This document shows, one piece after another, positions 1 to 7,364 of a stretch of 18,040 nt of DNA; position 1 is the first letter of the stretch; the number at the start of each line of letters is the position of its first letter. This stretch comes from JBCCQH01 sp039024435 (lineage in GTDB: Bacteria > Bacteroidota > Bacteroidia > J057 > JADKCL01), in contig JBCCQH010000133.1 of the NCBI GenBank assembly GCA_039024435.1, positions 1 to 18,040 on the forward strand, read 5' to 3'. The notes beneath the pieces were generated by a model. That model was not told the DNA's origin. It did not search any database and saw only the letters and a list, made by a program, of their open reading frames with translations. The translations under genes and the position numbers were made by a program.

Positions 1-28
1 CTCGCACTATCGTATGTAAACGAACGCC

Positions 29-58
29 GGCCGCGACCTTAGGGTTCGGCCTTTTTTT
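29..58 (+). terminator. Rho-independent terminator of an off-window upstream gene
   Basis: GGCCG (29-33) pairs with CGGCC (47-51), with a partial inner extension (ACC 36-38 with GGT 43-45), followed by seven T residues (52-58). A stem plus T-run of this form is the standard intrinsic terminator. It probably ends a plus-strand gene whose last bases lie left of the window; a TAA at 17-19 would be a suitable stop, but too little coding sequence remains to identify it. Confidence 0.6.
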
Positions 59-84
59 ATTCCCCCCTTCCTTCGTTAACTTTA
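55..84 (+). promoter_or_regulatory. Possible Bacteroidota-type promoter for the 147-932 gene
   Basis: TAACTTTA at 77-84 matches the Bacteroidota -7 consensus TAnnTTTG at all positions but the last. The -33 region falls on the T-run of the preceding terminator and has no clear TTTG, so only the -7 half is convincing. It lies about 60 nt before the preferred start at 147, and would make the first listed ATG (111) lie very near the transcript start. Confidence 0.3.
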
Positions 85-146
85 CGTCCGGTCGAAGTAC
101 CGCTGGCAAAATGCTCCCTGGCGGCGAAAAATCGATCTTCATCGCA

Positions 147-932
147 ATGAAAAGCCCAATCTCAATTCCTAAAATTGTCTTCAGCCTGCTGACCTTGCTG
201 CTGACCGCCGGAGTGGTGGTCGGTCAGGAAGCCGAAAGCAAAGACGAGCGCCCAGACCAGTTTGACATCTTCAAAATCAACGTGGGCCAGTTCTTCGTCA
301 ATGAGGCCCGCATCCTCTACGAAATGCAAGTGCGCCCCAAAGGCAGCGTAGAATTCGGCTTGGGTTTTCTCTACAAAAATTCCTTCTGGTTTGACCAAGG
401 GGGACGGGAAATGCTCTCCACCGGCGGCGCGGTCTATCTGGGCTACCGCCAGTACTTTGTGCGCAAAAGCGTCTTCTACGAGCCCAAGATCCTGTCCTAC
501 TTCAGTCCGATGGTATTTTACCGCTATTCCGGGTACAACGACGAGTGGCTGCTGTTCCCGGGAGGTGGGGAGGTTGATTCACAATGCGAACGCTTCAACG
601 AGCGCATCCACCAGATGGGCATCGTGATGCGGATCGGGTGGCAGACCCGAGTCGGGCGATTGGCGGTGGACATGTACGGCGGTCTCGGTTTCAAATGGCG
701 CCCCAGTACGGTCACCAGTACCGCCTTGAACGATTCCTCGATGGTCTGCGAAATCGTCCCCACCACGCAATTTCGCGAAGTCATCGAACAAGAAAATCCA
801 GTCAACGTCGTGCTGAACGCCGGGGTAAAAATCGGCATCCGCCGCAACAACCGCGAACGCAACTTCCGCATCCGGGAAAAAGAAGTGGATCCCATCCGGG
901 AGGATCTGCCCGATTCACCGCCGGAATTTTAA
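147..932 (+). CDS. Small secreted outer-membrane beta-barrel-like protein (DUF3575-like)
   Basis: The 261-residue product starts with a clear Sec signal peptide (MKSPISIPKIVFSLLT..., cleavage near Gly26/Gln27). The upstream ATG at 111 would put twelve mostly polar residues before it, so 147 is preferred. After a short charged linker the chain alternates hydrophobic and polar residues with many Tyr/Phe/Gly, and the 'NVGQFF.NEARILYEMQV' segment followed by 'FGLGFLYKN' resembles the opening strands of small Bacteroidota beta-barrels such as DUF3575 proteins. The last ~25 residues are highly charged (repeated Arg/Glu, ending DSPPEF), probably periplasmic. The ABC-F gene follows after 14 nt, so the two may be co-transcribed. 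Envelope location is a confident inference; the family name is tentative and no enzymatic role is visible. Confidence 0.75.
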   Translation: MKSPISIPKIVFSLLTLLLTAGVVVGQEAESKDERPDQFDIFKINVGQFFVNEARILYEMQVRPKGSVEFGLGFLYKNSFWFDQGGREMLSTGGAVYLGYRQYFVRKSVFYEPKILSYFSPMVFYRYSGYNDEWLLFPGGGEVDSQCERFNERIHQMGIVMRIGWQTRVGRLAVDMYGGLGFKWRPSTVTSTALNDSSMVCEIVPTTQFREVIEQENPVNVVLNAGVKIGIRRNNRERNFRIREKEVDPIREDLPDSPPEF

Positions 933-946
933 GCCGGCCCTTCACC

Positions 947-2818
947 ATGAACTACCTTTCCGCCACCGGCCTTGCTAAATCTTACGGGACCAAAGTGCTC
1001 TTTGAGGACCTGACCTTTGGGGTAAGCAAAGGCCAAAAAATCGCCCTGGTCGGCCGCAACGGCTGCGGTAAATCGACCCTGTTGCGCATTTTTGCCGGCA
1101 AAGACCAGCCCGACGCCGGAGAAGTGAGCCTCCGCAACGGGCTCCGCACCGCGTTTTTGGACCAGGAACCGGATTTCGGCGCGGCCACCACCGTGATGGA
1201 CGCCTTGTTCAGCGGCGATGATCCCAAGCTTTCCGTCGTGCGCCGCTTCCGCCAACTTTCCACCGATCCCCAGGCGGATCCCCAAGCCTTGCAGGATGCC
1301 ATGGACGCCATGGAAGTCCACAAGGCCTGGGATTACGAATCGCGGGTGCGGGTAGTATTGGGCAAACTCGGCATTGCAGATACCGATCAGGCCGTCGCCG
1401 AGCTCTCCGGGGGGCAGCGGAAACGGGTAGCCCTAGCGCGGGTCATCGTCCAGGAACCCGATTTTTTGGTGCTGGACGAACCCACCAACCACCTCGACAC
1501 CGACACGATTGAATGGCTGGAAAATTACTTTGCCGCGAGTACAGTGACCTTGGTGCTCGTGACCCACGACCGCTATTTTCTGGACCGAGTCTGCAACGAA
1601 ATCGTGGAACTGGACGGCGGAGCAGCCTTTCGCTACGAAGGCGACTACGAGCATTTCCTGACCAAAAAAGCCGAACGGGAAGCCGCCCAGGACATGGACA
1701 CCGCCCGGGCGCAAAACCTGTTGCGCAAAGAACTCGAGTGGCTGCGTCGGCAGCCCAAAGCCCGCACCACCAAATCCAAGGCCCGCATCGATGCGGCCGA
1801 AGGGCTCAAAGACCGGGCCGCCGGCACCCGCCGCGAATCGGACATCCAACTGAACTTCAAAGCCCAACGCCTGGGCAAGAAGATCCTGGAACTGGAACAC
1901 ATCCAGAAAGCCTACCAAGACCTCGTGCTGATCCGCGATTTCAGCTATGTCTTCAAAAAAGGCGAGCGGATCGGGATTGTCGGTCCCAATGGCGTCGGCA
2001 AATCCACCTTCCTCAACCTCATCACCGGCAAAATGCCCCCCGATGCCGGCGACATCGAAACCGGACAGACCGTAGCATTTGGATTTTACGAGCAATCCGG
2101 CCTCAACTTTAAACCCGGTCAGCTCGTGATCGATGTGATTACCGAAGCCGCGGAAGAAATCCGCATGGGTACCGGCGAGAAGTTGAGCGCCTCCGTCGCT
2201 TTGGGGCTGTTCGGTTTCCCACCTCCGGTACAGTACAACCACGTTTCCGAACTCAGCGGAGGCGAAAAGCGAAGGCTTTATCTGCTGCGGGTGCTGATGG
2301 AACAGCCCAACTTCCTCATTCTCGACGAACCCACCAACGACCTCGACCTGATCACCCTCAACACCCTGGAACAGTTTCTCCTGGCCTACGGAGGCTGCCT
2401 GATGATCGTATCCCACGACCGGTATTTTCTGGACAAACTCTGCGATCACCTGTTCATTTTTGAGGGAAAAGGTGAAATCAAGCCCTTCCCCGGAACATTT
2501 CGGGAATACCGGGCACGCAAAGCAGCCGAAGCAGAGAAAGCGCGCCAAACCGCTCCCGTTAAAGCCGCCACCTCCGCACCCAAGCCCCAAAAAAAGGACA
2601 ACCCTAAGCTCAGCTACAAAGAACGCAAGGAATACGAAGCCTTAGAAGGTGAGTTGGAAACCCTGGAGGAGAAGAAAGCCGCCCTCATCGCCCAAATCAA
2701 TGCCGGCAACTCCGATTACCAGAATTTGCAGAATTGGGGTCAGGAATTGGAAGCGATCAATCAACAGATCAATGACAAGGAGGACCGCTGGCTGGAGCTT
2801 GCCGAGCGAGCGGAGTAG
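947..2818 (+). CDS. uup: ABC-F family ATPase, Uup type
   Basis: The 623-residue product is a soluble tandem ATPase with no membrane segments. Domain 1 has Walker A GRNGCGKST (36-44), signature LSGGQ (153-157) and Walker B/D-loop FLVLDEPTNHLD (173-184). Domain 2 has GPNGVGKST (346-354), LSGGEKRR (436-443) and FLILDEPTNDLD (456-467). A charged linker with Arg/Lys-rich helices (about residues 245-290) sits between them as in ABC-F proteins. A C-terminal Lys/Pro linker leads to a coiled coil (555-623, starting LSYKERKEYEALE), which is the feature that marks Uup rather than EttA. E. coli Uup has a similar length. Known ABC-F proteins act on ribosomes or, for Uup, also bind branched DNA through this C-terminal domain. 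The start at 947 fits the conserved beginning of domain 1; the open frame reaches further upstream but overlaps the preceding gene. Both ATP sites look intact. Confidence 0.93.
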   Translation: MNYLSATGLAKSYGTKVLFEDLTFGVSKGQKIALVGRNGCGKSTLLRIFAGKDQPDAGEVSLRNGLRTAFLDQEPDFGAATTVMDALFSGDDPKLSVVRRFRQLSTDPQADPQALQDAMDAMEVHKAWDYESRVRVVLGKLGIADTDQAVAELSGGQRKRVALARVIVQEPDFLVLDEPTNHLDTDTIEWLENYFAASTVTLVLVTHDRYFLDRVCNEIVELDGGAAFRYEGDYEHFLTKKAEREAAQDMDTARAQNLLRKELEWLRRQPKARTTKSKARIDAAEGLKDRAAGTRRESDIQLNFKAQRLGKKILELEHIQKAYQDLVLIRDFSYVFKKGERIGIVGPNGVGKSTFLNLITGKMPPDAGDIETGQTVAFGFYEQSGLNFKPGQLVIDVITEAAEEIRMGTGEKLSASVALGLFGFPPPVQYNHVSELSGGEKRRLYLLRVLMEQPNFLILDEPTNDLDLITLNTLEQFLLAYGGCLMIVSHDRYFLDKLCDHLFIFEGKGEIKPFPGTFREYRARKAAEAEKARQTAPVKAATSAPKPQKKDNPKLSYKERKEYEALEGELETLEEKKAALIAQINAGNSDYQNLQNWGQELEAINQQINDKEDRWLELAERAE

Positions 2819-2892
2819 GCCCAATTTACTCCTCCCTCCCCACGCGCCACAATCGCGCACCCAAAATACGCACCCTTTTGACGCAGCACTGC

Positions 2893-2923
2893 ATTGTCCG
2901 GAAAAGAAAACCCCGTACTTTTA
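2893..2923 (+). promoter_or_regulatory. Bacteroidota-type promoter for the sulfotransferase-like gene
   Basis: ATTG (2893-2896) is followed by a 19-nt spacer and TACTTTTA (2916-2923), close to the TTTG-N19/21-TAnnTTTG consensus. Transcription would begin around 2930, between the two candidate ATGs (2894 and 2954), which supports 2954 as the true start. Confidence 0.45.
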
Positions 2924-2953
2924 CTCCATCAAAGTGCAAAAAACAGCCTGGAC

Positions 2954-4603
2954 ATGAATTGGCGAATCTACCTGTTGAGCTTGCTCTTCTTTTCGTTTTG
3001 GGGATCGCGCGCCGGGGCGCAAACGCCCACCGTGGGGGTGATCGACGCCCAACTGGGCATGGCGCCGGGATACGTACTGTTTGCCCACACCGGCTCCAAC
3101 GCAGTTTACCTAATCGACAACTGCGGGCAGGTCATCAACCAATGGAACAACAGCCTCTACACCCCCGGAAGTTCGATTTACTTGCTGGAAGACGGCTCCC
3201 TGCTTAAAACCTGCCGCATCCAAAACGCAAATTTCATCATGGGGGGCGTCGGGGGACGCGTGGAGCGCTGGTCCTGGAACGACAGCTTGATGTGGGCCTA
3301 TGATCACACGGGCGCCGATTTTACCCAGCACCACGACATTGAGCCTCTGCCCAACGGCAACGTCATCCTCCTCGCCGTCGAGGCCATTTCCGGCTTGGAA
3401 CTGGTTCAGGAAGGGCGCGATCCGGCCACCGTCAGCAGCAATACCGTCTGGAGTGAATACCTCCTCGAATTGCGGCCCTTGGGGGCGGACAGCGCCGAAA
3501 TCGTTTGGGAATGGCACGCCTGGGACCACCTGGTGCAGGACTACGACGCTCAGGCCCGCAACTTTGGGGTGATCGCCGATCACCCCGAGCGCATCGACCT
3601 GAACTTTTCCCCCGGCGTCCTCACCCGAGACTGGCTCCACGCAAATTCGGTCGCCTACAACCCCTACCTGGACCAATTGATGCTGAGCCTTGCTCACTTC
3701 GATGAGGTGTGGATCATCGATCACAGCACCACTTCAGCGGAAGCGGCCAGCAGTACCGGCGGCAATTCGGGACGCGGCGGCGACCTGCTCTACCGCTGGG
3801 GCAATCCCCTCGCCTACCAGCGGGGCGACTCTTTGGACAAAAAACTAGGCTTTCAGCACGATGCCCACTGGATATGCGCGGGACGCCCGGACAGCGGCAA
3901 AGTCATGATTTTTAACAATGGCGTGGGACGGGCCTACTCTTCCGTGGAAATCATCACCCTGCCCGAAACCAGCCCCGGCGTCTACCACCTTCCCCCCAAT
4001 GGCACCTACGGACCGCTGGTGACCGACCGCACCTGGACCGCCGACACGGCCAACCTTTTTTTCTCAAAAATCATGTCCGGGGCATCGCAACAGCCCAACG
4101 GCAACTTGCTGATCAGCCACGGTGCAAACGGGTATTCCTTCGAAATCGATCTGGCCGACCAGCAAGTCTGGCGCTACCAAAGCCCGGTGACCGGCAACGG
4201 CATCACCCCGCAAGGCACAGTTCCCCCGGCCGGTAGCAGTTCAGTTTTTCGCATGCGGCGCTACGGACCGGACTACCCGGGACTGCAAGGACAGAACCTC
4301 ACTCCAGGAGCCGCCATCGAGCCCGGTTCCGATCTGAGCGATTGCCTGGCCGTGCTGACCGACCGTCCCAAAAGCACCGCCATCCCCGCCATCGAGGCCT
4401 TTCCCAACCCCGTGCGCGACCACCTTTACCTGCGCCAGCCTTCGGGCAAGCCGGTCTCCATTGCCATCTGCGACCCCTACGGCAAAGTCCTGTTCCAAGG
4501 CACCCTCCGCAATACCTTGACCGTGAGCACCCAATCCTGGCCGGCGGGGGTATATTTCGTAGTCGCCGGGCAAAACGGCATCGCAAAATTGGTGCACTAT
4601 TGA
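2954..4603 (+). CDS. Aryl-sulfate sulfotransferase-like protein with T9SS sorting domain
   Basis: The 549-residue product begins with a signal peptide (MNWRIYLLSLLFFSFWGSRAGAQ) and ends in a T9SS type A sorting domain (about 476-549: FPNPVRDHLYL..., then AGVYFV...). The body resembles the arylsulfotransferase (ASST) beta-propeller family. It has a 'YLIDNCGQVINQW' entry blade, the QHHDIEPLPNGNV motif with His126/His127, 'EWHAWDHLVQDY', 'DWLHANSVAYNP', 'LLYRWGNP' and the HDAHW motif at 302-306. In characterised ASST enzymes conserved histidines carry the sulfate during PAPS-independent transfer between phenols; which of the histidines here is catalytic is inferred, not seen. The protein would be exported and anchored or released at the cell surface. 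The alternative start at 2894 would bury the signal peptide and precede the likely transcript start. It could also be a non-catalytic relative with the same fold. Confidence 0.85.
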   Translation: MNWRIYLLSLLFFSFWGSRAGAQTPTVGVIDAQLGMAPGYVLFAHTGSNAVYLIDNCGQVINQWNNSLYTPGSSIYLLEDGSLLKTCRIQNANFIMGGVGGRVERWSWNDSLMWAYDHTGADFTQHHDIEPLPNGNVILLAVEAISGLELVQEGRDPATVSSNTVWSEYLLELRPLGADSAEIVWEWHAWDHLVQDYDAQARNFGVIADHPERIDLNFSPGVLTRDWLHANSVAYNPYLDQLMLSLAHFDEVWIIDHSTTSAEAASSTGGNSGRGGDLLYRWGNPLAYQRGDSLDKKLGFQHDAHWICAGRPDSGKVMIFNNGVGRAYSSVEIITLPETSPGVYHLPPNGTYGPLVTDRTWTADTANLFFSKIMSGASQQPNGNLLISHGANGYSFEIDLADQQVWRYQSPVTGNGITPQGTVPPAGSSSVFRMRRYGPDYPGLQGQNLTPGAAIEPGSDLSDCLAVLTDRPKSTAIPAIEAFPNPVRDHLYLRQPSGKPVSIAICDPYGKVLFQGTLRNTLTVSTQSWPAGVYFVVAGQNGIAKLVHY

Positions 4604-4675
4604 GCCTTCCCGTTGCCGGCTACCGAGTTGCCATTTGTCGCTTACGCTACTTGTGAAAAAAGTGTACCACGCTGA

Positions 4676-4707
4676 TTATCATTATTGAAAAGCAATTGGT
4701 ATCTTTG
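4676..4707 (+). promoter_or_regulatory. Promoter for the adhesin-like gene, perfect -7 box
   Basis: TATCTTTG at 4700-4707 is an exact match to TAnnTTTG; a weak TTA lies 21 nt upstream (4676-4678). It sits in an AT-rich stretch (4650-4829) that contrasts with the GC-rich surroundings. Predicted transcription from about 4714 gives an untranslated leader of roughly 115 nt. Confidence 0.5.
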
Positions 4708-4829
4708 AAGCGAAGCGCGCAAATTAACGTGAGCCTTGTCCATCATACACTAAAGAGCTAAATACTTAACGTATTGAACACTAAGCGCTTCATGAACTAT
4801 TCTATTTGGTTAAAAAGTTAATTTTTGGT

Positions 4830-6884
4830 ATGAGAAAAACATTTACGCTAATTCTTGCCTGTCTATCATTGGCAATGATCCCTTCGATTGGTGCTGCACA
4901 GGTCTTCTTCACCGAAGACTTCGAAGGTACGCCCAACGCGGCGACTGATCTGCCCACGGGCTGGACGGAATCCGGTGCCTCTACCGACGGCATTTGGAGC
5001 ACCGACAACGCCACCAACGCCTCATCCGCTTACCTCACCTGGCCCACTCCGGCCAACGGTACGTTGTTTGCGTACACGAATGATGACGACTGCAACTGCG
5101 ACAAGTCGAATGACCGCATGACGTTGCCGGTGCAGAACTTCTCCACTTTTACGGCCGTGGGCATGAGCTTTGACCTTTATCTGAACGGAGGGTACGGGGA
5201 AATGGGCTACGTTTTGGTGAGCACCAACGGCGGCACCAGCTTTGACACGGTCTACACCGCAACCGGCAACGCTACTGCATGGCAGGACGGAATCTCCGTC
5301 AACCTGACCACTTACGCCGGACAAAGCGCCGTAACGATTGTCTTTGCCTACAACGATGCTTCCACCTGGTCCTACGGAATGGGCGTAGATGATGTCACGC
5401 TCAACCAGTTGGCTTCTCCGGAAGACCTCGAAACCCTGACCGCCGCGGGGGAATATACCCGGATTCCGGTTGCTGAAGTCGCTGCATTGCCGCTGGAAGC
5501 CACCGTGACCAACAATGGGGTGACCACTGTGACCGATGCCGTGCTGACCTCCCAGGTATTCAGTTCCAGCAATGGTTTCTCGACCCCGGTCTTCACCGCT
5601 TCGAGCACCAACTCCACGGTCAATGTAGGCGATACCGTGACCATCAACGCCGGCAACTACACCCCGCCCGCAAATGCTTCCTACTTCTTCCGCCACATCA
5701 TTACCTCGGCGACCATTACCGACGGTCAGCCGGCCAACGATACTGCGCAGTATGACTTTGCCATCACGCAAAATGTCTACGCCCGCGACGATTCCGCCTT
5801 TACCATCGGTCTGGGCGTAAACGGTACCCTCAATACCGCCACCCTCGGAGTCAATTACACCTACACCAATGCCACGGTGATCGGCGGCGTACAGTTTGGG
5901 ATGACCGGCATTGCCGCCGGTGATACGACCGAAGTGGTGATCTACAACACCGCGGCCAATGGTCAGCCCACGACCCCGGTCGACAGCTTCCAGCACATCA
6001 TGGTGACGGCGGGCCCGACCGTGGAAACGGTACAAATTACCGCCGGCCTCAACCTGGCCCCGGGCACGTATTTCTTCGGGATGAAGGAATTCCTCAGCGT
6101 GAACAACATGGGCCTGATGGGCATGGACGAGATCTTCACGCCGGGCGCCGGCTGGGGCTCCGTCAACGGTGGTGCCTTTGACCCCATTGAAAACATCGGT
6201 TTCCCGAACCCGTTCTTCGTGCGTCCGATCACCGCTCCGCCCTGCTCGAACACCTCGAATACGGTCAACGCTACCATCTGTGATGGTGACGTCTACCAAG
6301 TGGGCAGCAGCAGCTACACCATCGCCGGTACCTACGTCGACACCCTCGCCATTCCGGGTGGTTGTGACTCCGTCGTCACCACCAACCTCACGGTCGCCCA
6401 GCTCCCGGCGGTTACCCTTTCCGGTCTGCAGGCCCTCTATTGTGACGACGATCCCGCCGTCATGCTCATGGGTTCGCCGATGGGCGGCACCTTTGCCGGC
6501 CCGGGTGTATCCGGTTCCATGTTCAATCCGGCTTCCGCCGGTGCCGGTACGCACAGCATCACCTACACCTTTACCGATCCGAGTTCGAACTGCACCAATG
6601 TCGATTCTTTCGAAACGACGGTCGACCTCTGCATCAACCTCGATCAGGACCTGTTTGCCAGCATCGAGATCTCCCCGAACCCGAACAATGGCCAGTTCAA
6701 AGTGGCCGGTTTGGTGGCCGGTGCCGAAATCAAGATCTTCGACATCCGCGGTCAACTGATTCGCGAGCGCGCCGTCTCCTTCACCGAAGAAACCTTCAAC
6801 CTGAGTGAGCAAGCTTCCGGCTTCTACTTCATGCAGGTGAACTTTGAAGGCGAAAGCCACCGCTACAAAGTTGTGGTTGAGTAA
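4830..6884 (+). CDS. Large T9SS-secreted adhesin-like surface protein
   Basis: The 684-residue product starts with a signal peptide (MRKTFTLILACLSLAM..., cleavage near Ala23-Gln24). Residues ~25-195 form a choice-of-anchor J/MAM-like module: it opens with 'FTEDFEG', contains 'GWTESGAS' and 'SFDLYLNGGYG', and closes with 'GVDDVTL' (about 185-191). A Thr/Asn/Gly-rich beta-sandwich region follows to ~470. Next comes a 'TICDGDVYQVGSSSYTIAGTY' segment with GCDSVV, a common repeat unit of Bacteroidota surface proteins, and a SprB/PKD-like Ig domain containing 'GGTFAGPGVSG'. The type A T9SS sorting domain occupies ~611-684 (IEISPNPNNGQF ... ASGFYFMQV). The start at 4830 is chosen because the signal peptide begins there; the upstream TTG at 4806 adds eight residues. 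It is monocistronic by its own promoter and strong terminator, suggesting considerable expression. Adhesion is an inference from architecture; no enzymatic domain is visible. Confidence 0.85.
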   Translation: MRKTFTLILACLSLAMIPSIGAAQVFFTEDFEGTPNAATDLPTGWTESGASTDGIWSTDNATNASSAYLTWPTPANGTLFAYTNDDDCNCDKSNDRMTLPVQNFSTFTAVGMSFDLYLNGGYGEMGYVLVSTNGGTSFDTVYTATGNATAWQDGISVNLTTYAGQSAVTIVFAYNDASTWSYGMGVDDVTLNQLASPEDLETLTAAGEYTRIPVAEVAALPLEATVTNNGVTTVTDAVLTSQVFSSSNGFSTPVFTASSTNSTVNVGDTVTINAGNYTPPANASYFFRHIITSATITDGQPANDTAQYDFAITQNVYARDDSAFTIGLGVNGTLNTATLGVNYTYTNATVIGGVQFGMTGIAAGDTTEVVIYNTAANGQPTTPVDSFQHIMVTAGPTVETVQITAGLNLAPGTYFFGMKEFLSVNNMGLMGMDEIFTPGAGWGSVNGGAFDPIENIGFPNPFFVRPITAPPCSNTSNTVNATICDGDVYQVGSSSYTIAGTYVDTLAIPGGCDSVVTTNLTVAQLPAVTLSGLQALYCDDDPAVMLMGSPMGGTFAGPGVSGSMFNPASAGAGTHSITYTFTDPSSNCTNVDSFETTVDLCINLDQDLFASIEISPNPNNGQFKVAGLVAGAEIKIFDIRGQLIRERAVSFTEETFNLSEQASGFYFMQVNFEGESHRYKVVVE

Positions 6885-6902
6885 ACAAGTCTCCACCCAT
6901 TG

Positions 6903-6939
6903 AAAAAACGGCTCCGGTGTCCCCCGGAGCCGTTTTTTT
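6903..6939 (+). terminator. Strong intrinsic terminator after the adhesin-like gene
   Basis: A six-A run and CGGCTCCGG (6903-6917) pair without mismatch with CCGGAGCCG and a seven-T run (6924-6939) around a six-base loop: nine GC-rich pairs plus A-T pairs. It begins 18 nt after the stop codon. The A-run on the left means it could also stop transcription arriving on the minus strand. Confidence 0.95.
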
Positions 6940-6956
6940 ATCAATTGTCGTGCATC

Positions 6957-7124
6957 TAAGAGGCGGTTTAAATTTAATGCTGCGATTTTGTTATGGCATC
7001 TTTTTCCGCCCCTCTTCCGCTATTTTCTCGCCCATAGCTTTGGCTATAGACTCCAAAATGAGCTGCGATGGACAAAAAAATCTGCATTAGCAAATTTCAC
7101 AAACCAATTTTAAACCGCCTCTAA
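6957..7124. mobile_element. 162-bp palindromic MITE-like element (IS-derived)
   Basis: GAGGCGGTTTAAA (6960-6972) is repeated inverted and exact at 7109-7121. The ends are flanked by TAA on both sides (6957-6959 and 7122-7124), a probable 3-bp target duplication. The interior is an imperfect inverted repeat whose two halves match at about half of the positions. A central ATAGC-TTTG-GCTAT hairpin (7034-7047) lies exactly on the symmetry axis of the whole element. It has no coding capacity. A 3-bp TAA duplication and GAG-starting ends are compatible with a non-autonomous relative of an IS5-group (IS1031-like) element; the parent IS is not in this window, so the family is inferred. Confidence 0.65.
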
Positions 7125-7364
7125 AACGGAGGGGGAAATACCGCCTTCCCGAATCGTTCTCCCCAGTAAAAGCGCATTTTTGCGGGCGGCTACTGGCACA
7201 CCAGTACCAGGCTGTTCCGGGAGTTCGCGGTGCTCCGTCGCGCCGGTCCGCTGGACCCGCACGACCCAAGTCCCTCCCATCCTTGCCGCGTTTGGCTCAC
7301 GGCTCCGTTTGGGCTCTCCGAAATCACACTCCCCCCAATCTACCCGGCTGGCTCAAACCATCTT
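7125..7364. other. Intergenic stretch without recognised gene
   Basis: GC-rich sequence between the palindromic element and the 3' end of the minus-strand repeat-protein gene. The only structure seen is a short hairpin, TACTGG (7191-7196) with CCAGTA (7201-7206) and a CACA loop, without a T-run on either strand. Reading frames here are short, overlap the mobile element or continue as antisense of the neighbouring gene. No convincing terminator for the minus-strand gene was found. Confidence 0.5.

Noticed and set aside
1..19. End of an upstream gene (frame ending in TAA at 17-19)
   Set aside because: Position before the terminator fits, but five codons are not enough to support a coding feature.
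1433..2590. 385-codon minus-strand frame opposite the ABC-F gene
   Set aside because: Antisense to highly conserved ABC-F motifs; the product is Phe/Gly/Val-rich without any domain.
2812..2832. GGAGTA/TACTCC hairpin at the end of the ABC-F gene
   Set aside because: Only six base pairs with a nine-base loop, starting inside the coding sequence and followed by mixed pyrimidines instead of a T-run; not a convincing terminator.
5022..6944. 640-codon minus-strand open frame opposite the adhesin gene
   Set aside because: It is the mirror of a GC-rich coding frame. The plus strand has a signal peptide, recognisable domains and a sorting domain; the minus product looks like low-complexity Gly/Val/Asp/Arg sequence and runs through the terminator.
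7087..7269. 60-codon minus-strand frame between the mobile element and the repeat-protein gene
   Set aside because: It ends within the inverted repeat of the MITE-like element and has no recognisable features.
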